A stretch of 64,000 nucleotides of DNA, from assembly GCF_019904235.1 (NCBI RefSeq), contig NZ_CP063202.1, forward strand, positions 1,860,001 through 1,924,000, given 5' to 3'. Source of the stretch: Erythrobacter sp. SCSIO 43205 (GTDB lineage Bacteria; Pseudomonadota; Alphaproteobacteria; Sphingomonadales; Sphingomonadaceae). The translations under genes and the position numbers were made by a program. The notes under the pieces were generated by a model, which searched no databases, was not told where the DNA came from, and saw nothing but the letters and a program-made list of their open reading frames with translations. Positions within the stretch are counted from its first letter, which is position 1. Each line of letters opens with the position of its first letter. Of the stretch, positions 9,204-20,400 are shown in pieces.

Positions 9204-10426
9204 GATCGGTAGTCCGCATTGATCGAGATATAGCCATGGGTGAGATCGCAGGTCCAAACCGTGGCAGCACCGTCGCCCATGCCAAGTTCCACTGCGAGGT
9301 CGATCTCCTGACCTTTAAGGTGCTGTGCGACGGGCGTCTCGTCATAGTCTTCGACCGGTAAGCCATCGCGCGCCGTCCATATCCCGCCGAACGCAATGGA
9401 GAGCTTATCGCGATCTGCTGGCTCGCCCGCTTTGCCGACAGCCATGACCACACGGCCCCAATTGGCATCTTCGCCAGCAATCGCGGTTTTGACGAGCGGT
9501 GAGTTGGCAATTGCAAGGCCCACTTGGCGCGCGCTTTCATCGCTCACCGCGCCCGAAACGCGAACGGTGATAAATTTCGACGCTCCCTCGCCGTCACGCA
9601 CCACAGCCTGCGCCAGCTTCCTGCATACATCGCCAAGCGCTGCTGCGAAGGCATCGGCGCCTGGACTGTCCCAACCGGTGATCGGCGCATTGCCTGCTTT
9701 GCCGGTCGCAAAGACCAGAACGGTGTCGCTTGTGGACGTGTCACCATCGACGGTGATGCAGGAAAATGTCTCAAGATTGGCGGCGCGCAAAAGTTCCTGA
9801 AGGAAGGCCGCTTCGACCTTTGCATCAGTAAAGATATACCCCAACATCGTCGCCATATCGGGCGCAATCATGCCCGAGCCTTTGATAATCCCGCATAATT
9901 CAACCCGCGTATCGCCAACCATGGCCGAGGCATGAGCGCCTTTGTTGAAGGTGTCGGTGGTGTTGATCGCGGCGGCGGCATCCTCCCAACCACAGGGCTG
10001 AGCGGCAAGCGCCTTCGCAATGCCTTCGCGCGCCCGGTCCTGAGGCAACGGTACGCCGATCACTCCGGTGGAAGACACGAGCACTTCGCTCGCGGCGCAG
10101 CCAAGACTGTTCGCGACCTGTGATTGAATAGCCTCCACCGCTTCGCGCCCTCGATAGCCAGTGAAGGCGTTCGAATTGCCCGCGTTGACGATCAAAGCGC
10201 GCGCGGTTCCCGATTTTACCTGTGCCCGGCCCAGTTCCACCTCAGATGATGCGCAGGCGCTCTGGGTGAAAACACCTGCAACGCTGGTCCCTTCGTCAAG
10301 TTCTACGAAAGTCAGGTCGCATCGGTCCCACTCCTTGTAACCCGCTCGCGCAACACGCAGGCGCGCGCCGTCTATCGAGGGCATTTCAGGAAAGGGCAGG
10401 GCAAGCGGTGATGTTTCAAGGTCCAT
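9200..10426 (-). CDS. argJ: Bifunctional glutamate N-acetyltransferase / ornithine acetyltransferase ArgJ
   Basis: 408 residues, normal for ArgJ. The self-cleavage site is in KGSGMIAPDMATMLGY, with Thr193 as the predicted nucleophile that becomes the N-terminus of the beta chain. It transfers acetyl between N-acetylornithine and glutamate in the cyclic arginine pathway. It is transcribed leftward as the first gene of a unit with the IMPase gene, divergent from the small ORF and secA. Confidence 0.95.
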   Translation of the reverse strand: MDLETSPLALPFPEMPSIDGARLRVARAGYKEWDRCDLTFVELDEGTSVAGVFTQSACASSEVELGRAQVKSGTARALIVNAGNSNAFTGYRGREAVEAIQSQVANSLGCAASEVLVSSTGVIGVPLPQDRAREGIAKALAAQPCGWEDAAAAINTTDTFNKGAHASAMVGDTRVELCGIIKGSGMIAPDMATMLGYIFTDAKVEAAFLQELLRAANLETFSCITVDGDTSTSDTVLVFATGKAGNAPITGWDSPGADAFAAALGDVCRKLAQAVVRDGEGASKFITVRVSGAVSDESARQVGLAIANSPLVKTAIAGEDANWGRVVMAVGKAGEPADRDKLSIAFGGIWTARDGLPVEDYDETPVAQHLKGQEIDLAVELGMGDGAATVWTCDLTHGYISINADYRS

Positions 10427-10579
10427 GGGAAAAGCGCCCTAATCGTGTTTCGCACGGGCCGCAATCAAGCAGCGCAAGGCGAAAGTCACTAAATATTCAC
10501 CATAAGCCGTGCAAAGCATCGTTTCACAATCTTATGGCGGTGGACGAACCGTCGCAAAGTGCCTATTTGAGCGATCACG

Positions 10580-10864
10580 ATGATTAAACGCCACCTTTTG
10601 ACGCTGTTCGTACTGTTAAGCGGTCTTGCCGCTCTACAGGCGCCCGTGCACGCGTCATGTGGGGAGACGGCGGCAACTCATGCTGGTGCTTTGCTCAGTG
10701 GTTGCGATGCGTCTGAGGCGGGCCATGGCGCCTGCGCCTTTGTGGCAGAAGCCAGAGCAAAAGCGCAAGAGACGGCGGTAGAGGGCGAGGGTGCCCTTGA
10801 GACTGCGCCCGCAGAAATAACGCTCGTTCCTTATATTTTTGGTGTTGATCGCGCGCTTGAATAG
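10580..10864 (+). CDS. Small exported protein of unknown function upstream of secA
   Basis: 94 residues with an N-terminal signal peptide: basic start (MIKRHLL), hydrophobic core, and a likely cut after APVHA. The mature part is small with four cysteines and an acidic, Ala-rich middle, ending ITLVPYIFGVDRALE. No family recognised. It stands 143 bases before secA in the same direction, with a hairpin between them, a layout like secM-secA. No known arrest motif (such as the SecM FxxxxWIxxxxGIRAGP pattern) is present, so a regulatory role is only a guess. Confidence 0.7.
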   Translation: MIKRHLLTLFVLLSGLAALQAPVHASCGETAATHAGALLSGCDASEAGHGACAFVAEARAKAQETAVEGEGALETAPAEITLVPYIFGVDRALE

Positions 10865-10895
10865 CGCCTTTTAAGCGATCCTGACCCACAAAAGT

Positions 10896-10916
10896 CCGCA
10901 GCGTATATTGCTGCGG
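10896..10916 (+). promoter_or_regulatory. Hairpin between the small exported ORF and secA
   Basis: Perfect 7-bp inverted repeat CCGCAGC / GCTGCGG with a 7-nt AT-rich loop, 30 bases after the upstream stop codon and about 90 bases before the secA start. No T-run follows, so it does not look like an intrinsic terminator. It may be a processing site or a translational control structure. Confidence 0.45.
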
Positions 10917-11007
10917 CATTACACCCATGATTCCAGTTGTTTGCTTGAGGTTAGCCCGTGCGGCGGCCTTGCATAAAGGCAATATCTAACAAGGCTTTAG
11001 ACGTCCA

Positions 11008-13776
11008 ATGTTCAACACAATCGTAAAATCTGTCTTCGGTTCATCCAACGACCGCTACGTCAAGAAAATCCGCAAGGTGGTCGACCAGATCAACGCACTT
11101 GAACCCATGATCGAAGGGCTATCCGATGAAGCCCTGAAAGCGCAAACGAACAAGTTCCGCGAGCAGTTGGAATCAGGTTCGACCCTGAATGACATCCTGC
11201 CCGAAGCCTTTGCCACAGTGCGCGAAGCATCAAAGCGCGTGTTTGGTATGCGTCACTTCGATGTGCAGATGATCGGCGGTATTGTCCTGCAACGCGGCGA
11301 AATCGCCGAGATGCGCACGGGTGAGGGCAAGACGCTGATGGCGACGCTCGCGTGTTACCTCAATGCGCTTGACGGCAAGGGCGTGCACGTTGTGACCGTT
11401 AACGACTATCTGGCGCGCCGCGACGCGGAGTGGATGGGACAGCTTTACAACTGGCTGGGTCTGAGCGTTGGCGTGATTGTCCCCAATATGATGGAGGCGG
11501 ACAAGCGCGAGGCGTACAACGCCGACATCACTTACGGTACGAACAACGAATTCGGCTTTGATTACCTGCGCGACAATATGAAGCACGAAAAGTCGCAAAT
11601 GGTGCAGCGGCCTTTCAACTACGCGATTGTTGATGAGGTTGACTCGATCCTGATCGACGAGGCGCGTACGCCGCTCATCATTTCTGGCCCGACCGAGGAC
11701 AAATCCGATCTTTACGTCAAGCTCGACGAGGTCGCCAAAGAGATACCCGAAGAGTGGTATGAGAAGGATGAGAAGACCAAGAATATCCAGCTGAACGAAG
11801 AGGGTTTGGATAAGGTTGAAGCGATTTTGATCGAAAAGGGGTTGCTCGAAACTGACAACCTTTATGACGTTGAGAACACGCAGATTGTCCACCATCTCGA
11901 TCAGGCTTTGAAAGCCGTTCATATGTTCAAGCGCGATGATCACTACATCGTAAAGGACGACAAGGTTGTCATCATCGACGAGTTTACCGGACGGATGATG
12001 GAAGGGCGACGCTGGTCCAACGGCCTGCATCAGGCGGTTGAGGCCAAGGAAGGCGTGAAGATCGAGCCTGAGAACCAGACGCTCGCATCAATCACGTTCC
12101 AGAACTACTTCCGGATGTATCCAAAACTTGCAGGCATGACCGGTACGGCGGCCACGGAAGCTGCTGAATTCTGGGACATTTACAAAGTCAATGTGGTTGA
12201 AATCCCGACCAACCTTCCCGTCGCGCGGATTGATGAGGAAGACGAGTTCTATAAGAACACGATGGATAAATTCGCCGCGATTGCCAAAGCGATCAAGGAG
12301 AAGAACGAGATTGGACAGCCCATCCTTGTGGGTACGGTGTCGATTGAGAAATCCGAGTTGCTCAGCCAGTTCCTCGACAAAGAGGGGGTCGCTCACGAAG
12401 TCCTCAACGCACGCCAGCACGAGCGCGAGGCGCATATTGTGGCGCAGGCGGGCCGCATCGGCGCGGTGACTATCGCGACCAATATGGCAGGACGCGGCAC
12501 CGATATTCAACTTGGCGGTAACGTCGACTTCCGCATCGAAGATGAGCTTGGCCATATGGAAGAGGGCCCTGAAAAGGACGCAGCCATCGCCAAAATCCGC
12601 GAGGAAGTGGCTGCGGAAAAAGCCCGCGTTTTGGAAGCTGGCGGGCTGTTCGTTCTCGGCACAGAACGCCACGAAAGTAGGCGGATCGACAATCAGCTTC
12701 GCGGGCGTTCAGGGCGTCAGGGTGATCCGGGCCTTTCGCGCTTCTACCTGTGTCTTGAAGACGACCTTTTGCGCATCTTTGGACCCGATACTCTGTTTGC
12801 CAAGATGATGAACTCCAACCTTGAAGATGGCGAGGCGATTGGTTCCAAGTGGCTCTCCAAAGCCATTGAAACCGCTCAGAAAAAGGTTGAGGGCCGCAAT
12901 TACGATCAGCGTAAGAACGTCGTCCAATACGACGATGTCATGAACGACCAGCGTAAGGTCATCTATGAACAGCGCGGGGAAATTCAGGAATCCGAAACGG
13001 TCGATGATGTCGTTCTCGATATGCGTTACGACACGCTTTCTTCGATCATCTATTCAAACTGCCCTCGCGGCACTTACCCAGAGCAATGGAATGTCGAGGG
13101 GCTTAAAGAGAAGATCGAAGAAGTCTTCGGGCTTACTCCGCCAATCGACGAGTGGCTTGAGGAAGATGAGGTTGAGCAGGAAATCATCGAAGAGCGCATT
13201 AAGCTGCAAGCCGATGCTCTTATGGAAGAGAAGATCGCCAAGAACGATCCTGCCATTTGGCGTATGGTTGAAAAGCAAGTTCTGCTTGAGCGCCTGGACT
13301 ACCACTGGAAAGAACACCTCGCGACTCTCGATGCCCTGCGTCAGGTGATCTGGATGCGCTCGGTCGCGCAGAAAAACCCGATCAACGAGTACAAGCAGGA
13401 GGCATTTGGCCTGTTTGAATCGATGCTCGATAACTTGCGCGAAGATGTGACCAAGCTGTTGATCAAGTCTGAAATCCGTATGGCTCCGCCGCCAGAGGCG
13501 CTGCCGGAACTGCCTGACTTCCTCACCAGCCACATCGACCCGCTGACGGGTGAGGATAACTCGAACGATGGTGATGGTTCTGAATTGCGCGGCGATATGA
13601 TCGGCTCGCTCGCGCCGTCAACCACTGCGCACGCAGGGACCGGGGGAGCGATTAAAGAAAACCCCTATGCGCACCTGAACCTGTCGCGCAATGCGCTGTG
13701 CCCGTGTGGGTCGGGCAAGAAGTACAAGCACTGTCACGGTGCGGCAGGAATTCCGGCGGCGGCTGCAACCGTCTAA
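11008..13776 (+). CDS. secA: Preprotein translocase ATPase subunit SecA
   Basis: 922 residues. Walker [13 protein letters not shown] (about residues 102-113) and the DEAD-like [15 protein letters not shown]. The later helicase motif region contains [15 protein letters not shown] and [12 protein letters not shown]. The C-terminal zinc-binding tail is [14 protein letters not shown]. SecA drives secretory proteins through SecYEG at the inner membrane and binds SecB through the zinc tail. The ORF upstream and the hairpin may regulate it. All motifs are complete. Confidence 0.97.
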   Translation: MFNTIVKSVFGSSNDRYVKKIRKVVDQINALEPMIEGLSDEALKAQTNKFREQLESGSTLNDILPEAFATVREASKRVFGMRHFDVQMIGGIVLQRGEIAEMRTGEGKTLMATLACYLNALDGKGVHVVTVNDYLARRDAEWMGQLYNWLGLSVGVIVPNMMEADKREAYNADITYGTNNEFGFDYLRDNMKHEKSQMVQRPFNYAIVDEVDSILIDEARTPLIISGPTEDKSDLYVKLDEVAKEIPEEWYEKDEKTKNIQLNEEGLDKVEAILIEKGLLETDNLYDVENTQIVHHLDQALKAVHMFKRDDHYIVKDDKVVIIDEFTGRMMEGRRWSNGLHQAVEAKEGVKIEPENQTLASITFQNYFRMYPKLAGMTGTAATEAAEFWDIYKVNVVEIPTNLPVARIDEEDEFYKNTMDKFAAIAKAIKEKNEIGQPILVGTVSIEKSELLSQFLDKEGVAHEVLNARQHEREAHIVAQAGRIGAVTIATNMAGRGTDIQLGGNVDFRIEDELGHMEEGPEKDAAIAKIREEVAAEKARVLEAGGLFVLGTERHESRRIDNQLRGRSGRQGDPGLSRFYLCLEDDLLRIFGPDTLFAKMMNSNLEDGEAIGSKWLSKAIETAQKKVEGRNYDQRKNVVQYDDVMNDQRKVIYEQRGEIQESETVDDVVLDMRYDTLSSIIYSNCPRGTYPEQWNVEGLKEKIEEVFGLTPPIDEWLEEDEVEQEIIEERIKLQADALMEEKIAKNDPAIWRMVEKQVLLERLDYHWKEHLATLDALRQVIWMRSVAQKNPINEYKQEAFGLFESMLDNLREDVTKLLIKSEIRMAPPPEALPELPDFLTSHIDPLTGEDNSNDGDGSELRGDMIGSLAPSTTAHAGTGGAIKENPYAHLNLSRNALCPCGSGKKYKHCHGAAGIPAAAATV

Positions 13777-13794
13777 GGCGGAGCTGGCGCACCA

Positions 13795-14544
13795 GTGCCA
13801 ATAATCGCTCTGCTGATTCTGGGATTTTTCCTCACCGCGCTGCTTTACGCGAGCGTGGGGTTTGGCGGGGGTTCGACCTATTCGGCGCTGCTGGCGTTAG
13901 CGGGGACAGACCACCGCATCCTTCCGCTGATCAGCCTCGCGTGCAATATCGTGGTGGTGGCGGGTTCTTCATGGAGGTTTGCGCGCGCCGGTGTGACCCC
14001 GTGGAAGGGCGCACTGGTCCTCACTGCTCTGGCGGCTCCTGCGGCGTTTGTTGGCGGGCTTATCCCGATAGACCGCGCAAGCTTCCTGCTGCTACTGGGC
14101 GCAAGCCTGGTGCTCACTGCGCTGACCATGCTGATCCCGGTGTCTGAGGTCAAAGGCGAGGGCGCACCCACTGGGTTTGCCAAAGCGATGCCCTTTGCCG
14201 CTGCCCCCATCGGTTTCCTCGCAGGGCTGGTGGGCATCGGCGGAGGGATATTCCTTGCACCCTTGCTGCACCTCACCCGCTGGCGCGGAGCCCGAGAAAT
14301 CGCTGCAACTGCAAGCCTGTTTATCCTCGTAAACTCGGCCTTCGGTCTAGCGGGTCAGCTTGCAAAGAACGGTCCAGCGATGTTCGCAGGCGCGATGGCC
14401 GAGGCCTTGCCATTGCTCTTGGCTGTGGTGATAGGCGGTCAGATCGGCAGCCTGATGGCATTGCGCGTGTTGCCAGTGCGCTGGATCAGATGGCTGACGG
14501 CGGCGCTGGTGTTCATTGTGGGCGTGCGTTTGTTGGCTGGTTGA
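13795..14544 (+). CDS. TauE/SafE family membrane permease
   Basis: 249 residues, about eight hydrophobic segments arranged as two similar halves, with GFGGGSTYSALLAL early and GLVGIGGGIFLAPLL in the second half, the glycine-rich repeats of the TauE/SafE (sulfite or organosulfonate exporter) family. GTG start with a GGAG-type ribosome site, 18 bases after secA. Substrate unknown. Confidence 0.85.
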   Translation: MPIIALLILGFFLTALLYASVGFGGGSTYSALLALAGTDHRILPLISLACNIVVVAGSSWRFARAGVTPWKGALVLTALAAPAAFVGGLIPIDRASFLLLLGASLVLTALTMLIPVSEVKGEGAPTGFAKAMPFAAAPIGFLAGLVGIGGGIFLAPLLHLTRWRGAREIAATASLFILVNSAFGLAGQLAKNGPAMFAGAMAEALPLLLAVVIGGQIGSLMALRVLPVRWIRWLTAALVFIVGVRLLAG

Positions 14545-14573
14545 AACAGATCAAAAATTGAAAGTCATTCGAC

Positions 14574-15299
14574 TCAAGACGGTTCTTTTGTTTTCGTGTG
14601 AAGAGCCTTGATCAAGGACTCTCCAACTTTCGTCAGGTGCAATATTCGTTTGGTTTCCATAGCTCTGTTGAGATCGGGGAAGGGTGGGGCGGTTCTCCGA
14701 ATTGACCGACTCATCGAGTTGCTGATTCTTTGAGCAGAAAATCTGACCACTTGTTCCTCGCGGAGGATCCCTATTGCTATGACACTATCCACGGTCTCTG
14801 CTTCTGCTGTTTCTTCAGGAGGAGCTCTCCCGCTGACGAGCCTGTCATAATCTATCCTTATATCAGGGAAATGACGCGGGAACCTTGCCTGATTTTGAAT
14901 ATATGCCTTCGCAATCAGGTCCAATAGCAACGCATCCTTTGGCGACATTCTCGAGAGTAAATCAATGTTCCGCCTATTCAGAGCTTCGCCATTCCCAGCA
15001 GCTGCATTTGCGAGAAGTTTTGCAAATAACTCCTGAAGTTCGGGCTGATCTTCTTCAGTTGCTTTTTGGAACCAAGAATAAGCGAACCTCTCGGGGATGG
15101 CATCCGGATTAATTTCAAGTCCTAGATCGTCAAGATGCTTACTTACCTTCGGGCTTAGAGACGCGGCGTTCTTGAGGCGCCAATTTGCAACGCGATCCCC
15201 AACGATGCCATGCCACAAATCGCTCAGTACCCCGCCTTTCGAACTGTCCAGTTCCGGCGCACTTTTTATTATCGGGGTGAGGCCAGTAACATCGATCAT
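14574..15299 (-). CDS. Abi-alpha/DUF4393-like protein, putative phage defence
   Basis: 241 residues, soluble. The segment EEDQPELQELFAKLLANAA (about residues 99-117), preceded by a WRLKNAASL helix, matches my memory of the Abi-alpha (DUF4393) family, some members of which are linked to abortive infection. Base composition is visibly more AT-rich than the neighbours, and it lies next to tRNA-Asn, so it may have been acquired. It stands alone; no toxin partner or modification gene adjoins. Function is inferred from family resemblance only. Confidence 0.6.
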   Translation of the reverse strand: MIDVTGLTPIIKSAPELDSSKGGVLSDLWHGIVGDRVANWRLKNAASLSPKVSKHLDDLGLEINPDAIPERFAYSWFQKATEEDQPELQELFAKLLANAAAGNGEALNRRNIDLLSRMSPKDALLLDLIAKAYIQNQARFPRHFPDIRIDYDRLVSGRAPPEETAEAETVDSVIAIGILREEQVVRFSAQRISNSMSRSIRRTAPPFPDLNRAMETKRILHLTKVGESLIKALHTKTKEPS

Positions 15300-15372
15300 C
15301 GCTGATCCAATGTAAGAAAAACCGTTCCACTCACAAGTGTAGTAGTGAACTAAAGCTGTCGAAAAGGAAAAA

Positions 15373-15447
15373 TGGCTCCCCGAGTTGGATTCGAACCAAC
15401 GACCAAGTGATTAACAGTCACCTACTCTACCGCTGAGCTATCGGGGA
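15373..15447 (-). tRNA. tRNA-Asn (GTT)
   Basis: 75-nt cloverleaf read on the minus strand: acceptor TCCCCGA pairs with TCGGGGA, the anticodon loop is CTGTTAA (anticodon GTT), the T loop is TTCGAAT, and the CCA end is encoded. No disruption seen. Confidence 0.95.
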
Positions 15448-15589
15448 GCAGCTTCCCAAGCGGTATAAAGGGAAGCGAGGACGCGCCTATATGGGGAGCC
15501 GCGAAGCTTGGCAAGAGGGCGTTTTCGCTTTTTTGCGCATTCTGGCAAATTCTCTTGGAAATTGGAGCAAAACGCACTCGCGTCCGCCT

Positions 15590-16420
15590 TTAATCGACCG
15601 CAAATTGCTCTGACACTATCCTCTCGGCTAAGGACTGGCCGGGGTCGAACAAAAGCTCAAGTTCGTTCGCGTGATCGATTTCGACGATCACCTCTGCGAT
15701 GTCGCGCAATTCCTTTTGGTCAGCGACCGCTGCAACGGGGCGCTTTTTAGGTTCAAGCACGCGCAAGGTGATGCGCATTTCATCGGGCAGGATCGCACCA
15801 CGCCAACGCCGGGGGCGAAATGGGCTTATCGGGGTAAGGGCGAGCATCTGGCTATCCAAGGGCAGGATCGGACCATTGGCGGACAGGTTGTAAGCGGTGG
15901 AGCCTGCCGGGGTCGACACAAGGATGCCGTCGCCCACCAATTCTTCAATCCGGACGCGGCTTCCGACCGTGACTTCGATTTTTGCGGTTTGGCGCGTTTC
16001 ACGAAGCAGCGAGAGCTCGTTAATGGCGCACAGCTTATGCATCTCTCCATCCTGAGTGACAGCGGTCACACGCAAGGGGGAGATGGTCTTGCCGCGCGCT
16101 TTATCGAGGCGGCGCATGACGTTTGCGCGGGCATCGTATCGGTTCATCAAGAAGCCAACCGTACCTCTGTTCATGCCGTAAGCAGGCACAATCCGGCGCA
16201 TATCAATCATTCGATGAAGGGTGTGAAGCATATAGCCATCGCCGCCCAGAACAACGACGGCATCGGCTTGCTCCAATGGCACCCAGTCGCGTTGCTCTAA
16301 AAGGCGGGCAAGCGCCTCTTGCGCGCGCTCGGCCTCAGAGGCGACGAGAGCGATTTTCTCAAACCTGCCTGCCAATTCCTCGCCGTGCGACGCCTTCGCT
16401 GTGCCGTTAGTTTCATCCAT
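15590..16420 (-). CDS. nadK: NAD kinase
   Basis: About 276 residues. The ATP-NAD kinase signatures are VVVLGGDGYMLHTLH (GGDG loop), NRGTVGFLMN and GDGILVSTPAGSTAYNLSA. It makes NADP from NAD. The frame extends upstream to 16591 (333 residues), but that extension lacks a ribosome site and does not look like the family N-terminus; the ATG at 16420 gives the usual length and has GAGG about 12 bases upstream. The true start remains uncertain. Confidence 0.9.
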   Translation of the reverse strand: MDETNGTAKASHGEELAGRFEKIALVASEAERAQEALARLLEQRDWVPLEQADAVVVLGGDGYMLHTLHRMIDMRRIVPAYGMNRGTVGFLMNRYDARANVMRRLDKARGKTISPLRVTAVTQDGEMHKLCAINELSLLRETRQTAKIEVTVGSRVRIEELVGDGILVSTPAGSTAYNLSANGPILPLDSQMLALTPISPFRPRRWRGAILPDEMRITLRVLEPKKRPVAAVADQKELRDIAEVIVEIDHANELELLFDPGQSLAERIVSEQFAVD

Positions 16421-16621
16421 CGAAAGTACCGCCTCGCTTTGCATTTGTGCACGAATTTCGTTTGCCGACTTGCCATCATGTGCGCCGCATAACAGACTAT
16501 ACAACAGCTTGTCGGCGCGCCCCCCAATTTGCGGCGCTAGGAACTTATCCTGATGTTCCATAATTGGTCGGATTGCAATTGGGGAGCGCAATCAAAGGTC
16601 TAAGGTATTAAGGAGCCTTTC

Positions 16622-17494
16622 ATGGCAGATGCAAAGACCTCCAAAAATGCACACGGCAAAGGCGGACCTGCTGTGCCGTTCTCGCTGAGGGGGCCGGTAG
16701 CGGGCGAATTTCCAGGGGTGAAGCCCGGCGCGCTCGATGCTGATTTGCTGCGCGCGCTTGATCGGCGTGAGATTGAGGTCCTTTTCCAGCCTCAGTTTTC
16801 ATGTGCGAGCGGTGCACTGGTCGGGGCAGAGGCTCTGGCGCGTTGGCAGCATCCAACCCTAGGCGAGATTGGCGCGCGGGATTTGTTTGCGATCGCCGAA
16901 CGCGCGGCATTGGTCGCGCCTTTGTCGCGTCATGTCGTCGCGCGCGCTTTGGAGGATGCTGGGCGTTGGCCGAAAGAGTTGACCGTCTCGCTTAACATCA
17001 CGCCTGAAGAATTGGGCGACCCGCGCTTTGCCGCCGATTTTGCAAGCGTGATCGCGAAAAGCACGATTGAGCCTGAGCGACTGATGCTTGAGATCACGGA
17101 GGACGTGCTGCTGCGCAATCTGGAGCAGGCGGCCTCGGCTTTGCGGGCTTTGAGGAAGCTCGGCTTCCGCACTGCACTTGATGATTTCGGCGCCGGGTTC
17201 TGCAATTTCCGGTATTTGCGCGAGCTTCCGCTGGACGCGCTTAAGCTCGATAAGAATATGGTCGATGATGTGCCGGGCGATGCGAAGGCGCTCGCCGTAC
17301 TGCGCGCGATCATCCAGCTTGGTAAGGCTCTCGATCTTTCGATCTATGCGGAGGGGATTGAGGACGACGTCCAGCGTGCCGCAATCACTTCGGAGGGGTG
17401 TGATTATTGGCAGGGCTTCCTACGAGCACAGCCGATGAAGAGTGCCGAAGTGCTCACGCTCGCTGCGACTGCGCGGGGCCGGGGACACGGTTAA
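16622..17494 (+). CDS. EAL-domain cyclic-di-GMP phosphodiesterase
   Basis: 290 residues. A ~35-residue N-terminal tail leads into one EAL domain. Catalytic residues are present: EALARW, the Asn of LNIT, Glu of EITED, DDFGAG, Lys of KLDKNMV, Glu of YAEGIED and Gln of QGF. It should hydrolyse c-di-GMP. No GGDEF, sensor or membrane segment. ATG with AAGGAG upstream; divergent from nadK, convergent with mfd three bases away. Confidence 0.9.
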   Translation: MADAKTSKNAHGKGGPAVPFSLRGPVAGEFPGVKPGALDADLLRALDRREIEVLFQPQFSCASGALVGAEALARWQHPTLGEIGARDLFAIAERAALVAPLSRHVVARALEDAGRWPKELTVSLNITPEELGDPRFAADFASVIAKSTIEPERLMLEITEDVLLRNLEQAASALRALRKLGFRTALDDFGAGFCNFRYLRELPLDALKLDKNMVDDVPGDAKALAVLRAIIQLGKALDLSIYAEGIEDDVQRAAITSEGCDYWQGFLRAQPMKSAEVLTLAATARGRGHG

Positions 17495-17497
17495 GAA

Positions 17498-20400
17498 TTA
17501 GGCCGCTTTTTTCCGCTTGTGCTTGCGTACAATCCCGCTCAGCCCCTTCGTGAGTTGGAATAGGCCGTTGAGACGACTTTCAGGGCTGCCCCATGCCCGA
17601 TTGATGACAAGCTTCATATCCGGGCGCAGCTTCGCGGTTTCAGCGTTGCCTTGATTGAGGCGGTCGACATAAGCGACAAGCCCAGGTCCATCGGGGAAAT
17701 CGTCCTTGTGGAAGGTGACGAGTGTCCCGCGCACGCCAACATCAATCTTGGCGATATTCGCCTCAATCGCTTGGTGCTTGATCTCGATCAGCTTGACGAG
17801 GTTTTGCGTGGGCGCAGGCAGATCGCCAAAGCGGTCGATCATTTCAGCGGCAAGGCTTTCAATCTCGGCCTTATCCTGCGCCTGGTTGAGACGGCGGTAG
17901 AGCGCCATGCGGACCGCCAAGTCTGGCACGTAATCCTCCGGGATCATGATCGGCGCATCCACTGTGATCTGCGGTGAGAAGGCATCTTGAGCTTTCTCAA
18001 GGCCCATCTCGCCAGCTTTGGCCGCGAGAATCGCGTCTTCGAGCATCGATTGATAGAGTTCAAAGCCGACCTCGCGGATGTGGCCGGATTGCTCGTCTCC
18101 GAGGAGGTTGCCTGCCCCGCGAATGTCGAGGTCGTGAGAAGCAAGCTGGAAGCCTGCGCCAAGAGAATCGAGGTCGGAAAGAACCTTGAGCCGTTTCTCT
18201 GCAATCTCGGAAAGCTGCACATCCTTCTCATAGGTGAGATAGGCATAGGCGCGCAGCTTTGATCGGCCTACGCGGCCCCTCAATTGGTACAGCTGTGCGA
18301 GGCCAAATCTGTCCGCGCGGTGGATGATGATGGTGTTGGCCGATGGCAGGTCGAGTCCGCTTTCAACGATGGTCGTAGAGAGCAGCACCTCATATTTGCC
18401 TTCGTAAAACGCGCTCATCCGCTCTTCAATTTCGCCAGCGCCCATTTGGCCGTGGGCGGAAATTGATTTAACCTCTGGCACATTCTCACGAAGCCATTCT
18501 TCAACATCAGCCATGTCGGAAATGCGAGGCACCACGATAAAGCTTTGCCCGCCGCGATGGTGTTCACGAAGCAGTGCCTCGCGCATCACCATATCGTCCC
18601 ACTCCATCACATAGGTCCGCACCGCAAGACGGTCGACCGGCGGGGTTTGAATGGTCGAAAGCTCGCGCAGTCCCGTCATCGCCATTTGGAGTGTGCGCGG
18701 GATAGGCGTCGCGGTCAGCGTCAGCATATGCACATCGGCGCGCAGTTGCTTCAGCTTCTCTTTGTGCGTTACGCCAAATCTCTGTTCCTCATCGACGATA
18801 ACGAGGCCCAAATTCTTGAACTCGGTCGATTTGGAGAGGATCGCGTGCGTGCCAACGATAATATCAATGTCACCGCTCGCCAAACGCTCGCGCGTTTCGG
18901 TCATTTCCTTTGTCGAAACTAGGCGAGAAAGCCGTCCGACATTCAAAGGGAAGCCCGCAAAGCGTTCTTTGAAGTTCTGATAGTGCTGGCGCGCAAGAAG
19001 GGTGGTGGGCGCGACGACCGCAACTTGTTGCCCGTTCATCGCGGCAACGAAAGCTGCGCGCAAAGCGACTTCGGTTTTGCCAAAGCCAACGTCGCCGCAC
19101 ACGAGACGGTCCATCGGTTTGCCGCTTTCAAGGTCGCGCAACACATCCGCGATGGCTGCGTCCTGATCTTCGGTTTCTTCCCATGGGAAACGGTCGAGGA
19201 ACTGGTTGTATGAAGCTTCTTCGACTTCGAAGACGGGCGCTTTTTTAAGCGCGCGTTCGGCGGCGACTTTCATCAATTCGCCGGCAATGGCGGTAATGCG
19301 TTCTTTGAGTTTTGCGCGGCGTTTCTGCCATGCTTCGCCACCAAGGCGATCGAGCATGACTGCGTCTTCGGAAGAGCCATAACGGCTGAGAACGTCGATG
19401 TTCTCAACCGGGATGAAGAGCTTGTCTCCACCCTTATATTCGAGCTGAACGCAGTCGTGCTGGCTTTTCCCAACCGGCACAGGCTCAAGGCCCATATATT
19501 TGCCGATGCCGTGTTCAACGTGAACGACAAGGTCGCCCTTTGTTAGCGCCTGAAGCTCAGCCAGAAACGCGTCAGAATCCTTGCGCTTCTTCTTGCGGCG
19601 GACAAGCCGGTCGCCGAGCACATCCTGCTCGGTCAAGAGTTCAAGATCGTCGCTCGAAAAGCCGGTGTCGAGCGGCAAAACCATTGCCGCGATCTTGCCT
19701 TTGGCGGCGAGGCCCTGCGCTTCCTGCCAGCTTTCTGCGACAACCGATGGAGCGCCCGCTTCTTCAAGGATGGAAGCAATCCGCGCACGGCTGCCGGTGG
19801 AATAGGCGGCGAAAAGAGCTTTCTTTCCTGCCTTCGTTACCGAAGTGAAATGCTTGGCCGCGGCTTCATAAATGTTGTCACCGCGTGCGCGTTCAGGGGT
19901 GAAATCGCGGGCTGCTTTAAAGCCGAAGTCGAGTGTGGATGACCCTTCTTCCTGCGTAAATACCGTGGCTCTATGCGCGTTGACAGAGGCGAGGGCGTCC
20001 TTGAATTCGTTCTCAGCCAGATAGAGCGCATCTTTACCCAGCGGGCGGTAACTGCCTGATGTCTCGCTTGCGATGCGTTGGCGTTGATCATGATAGTCGG
20101 CGATATCTTTGAGGCGCTCATCCGCTGCGCCCAATGCGCCTTGGTCGATCACCACCACGTCATCTTTGCCAAGATGGTCGAAGAGCGTGGCAAGCTTCTC
20201 TTCGAACAGCGGCAGCCAATGCTCCATCCCGGCCAGCCGCCGGCCGTCGCTTACCGCTTCATAAAGCGGGTCCTGCGTGGCGTTGGCCCCAAACAATTCG
20301 CGATAGCGCGACCGGAAGCGTTTGATGCTTTCATCATCAATCAGCGCCTCAGATGCGGGGAGCAGCAGGTGATCCTGCAAGCGCCCGGTCGAGCGCTGGG

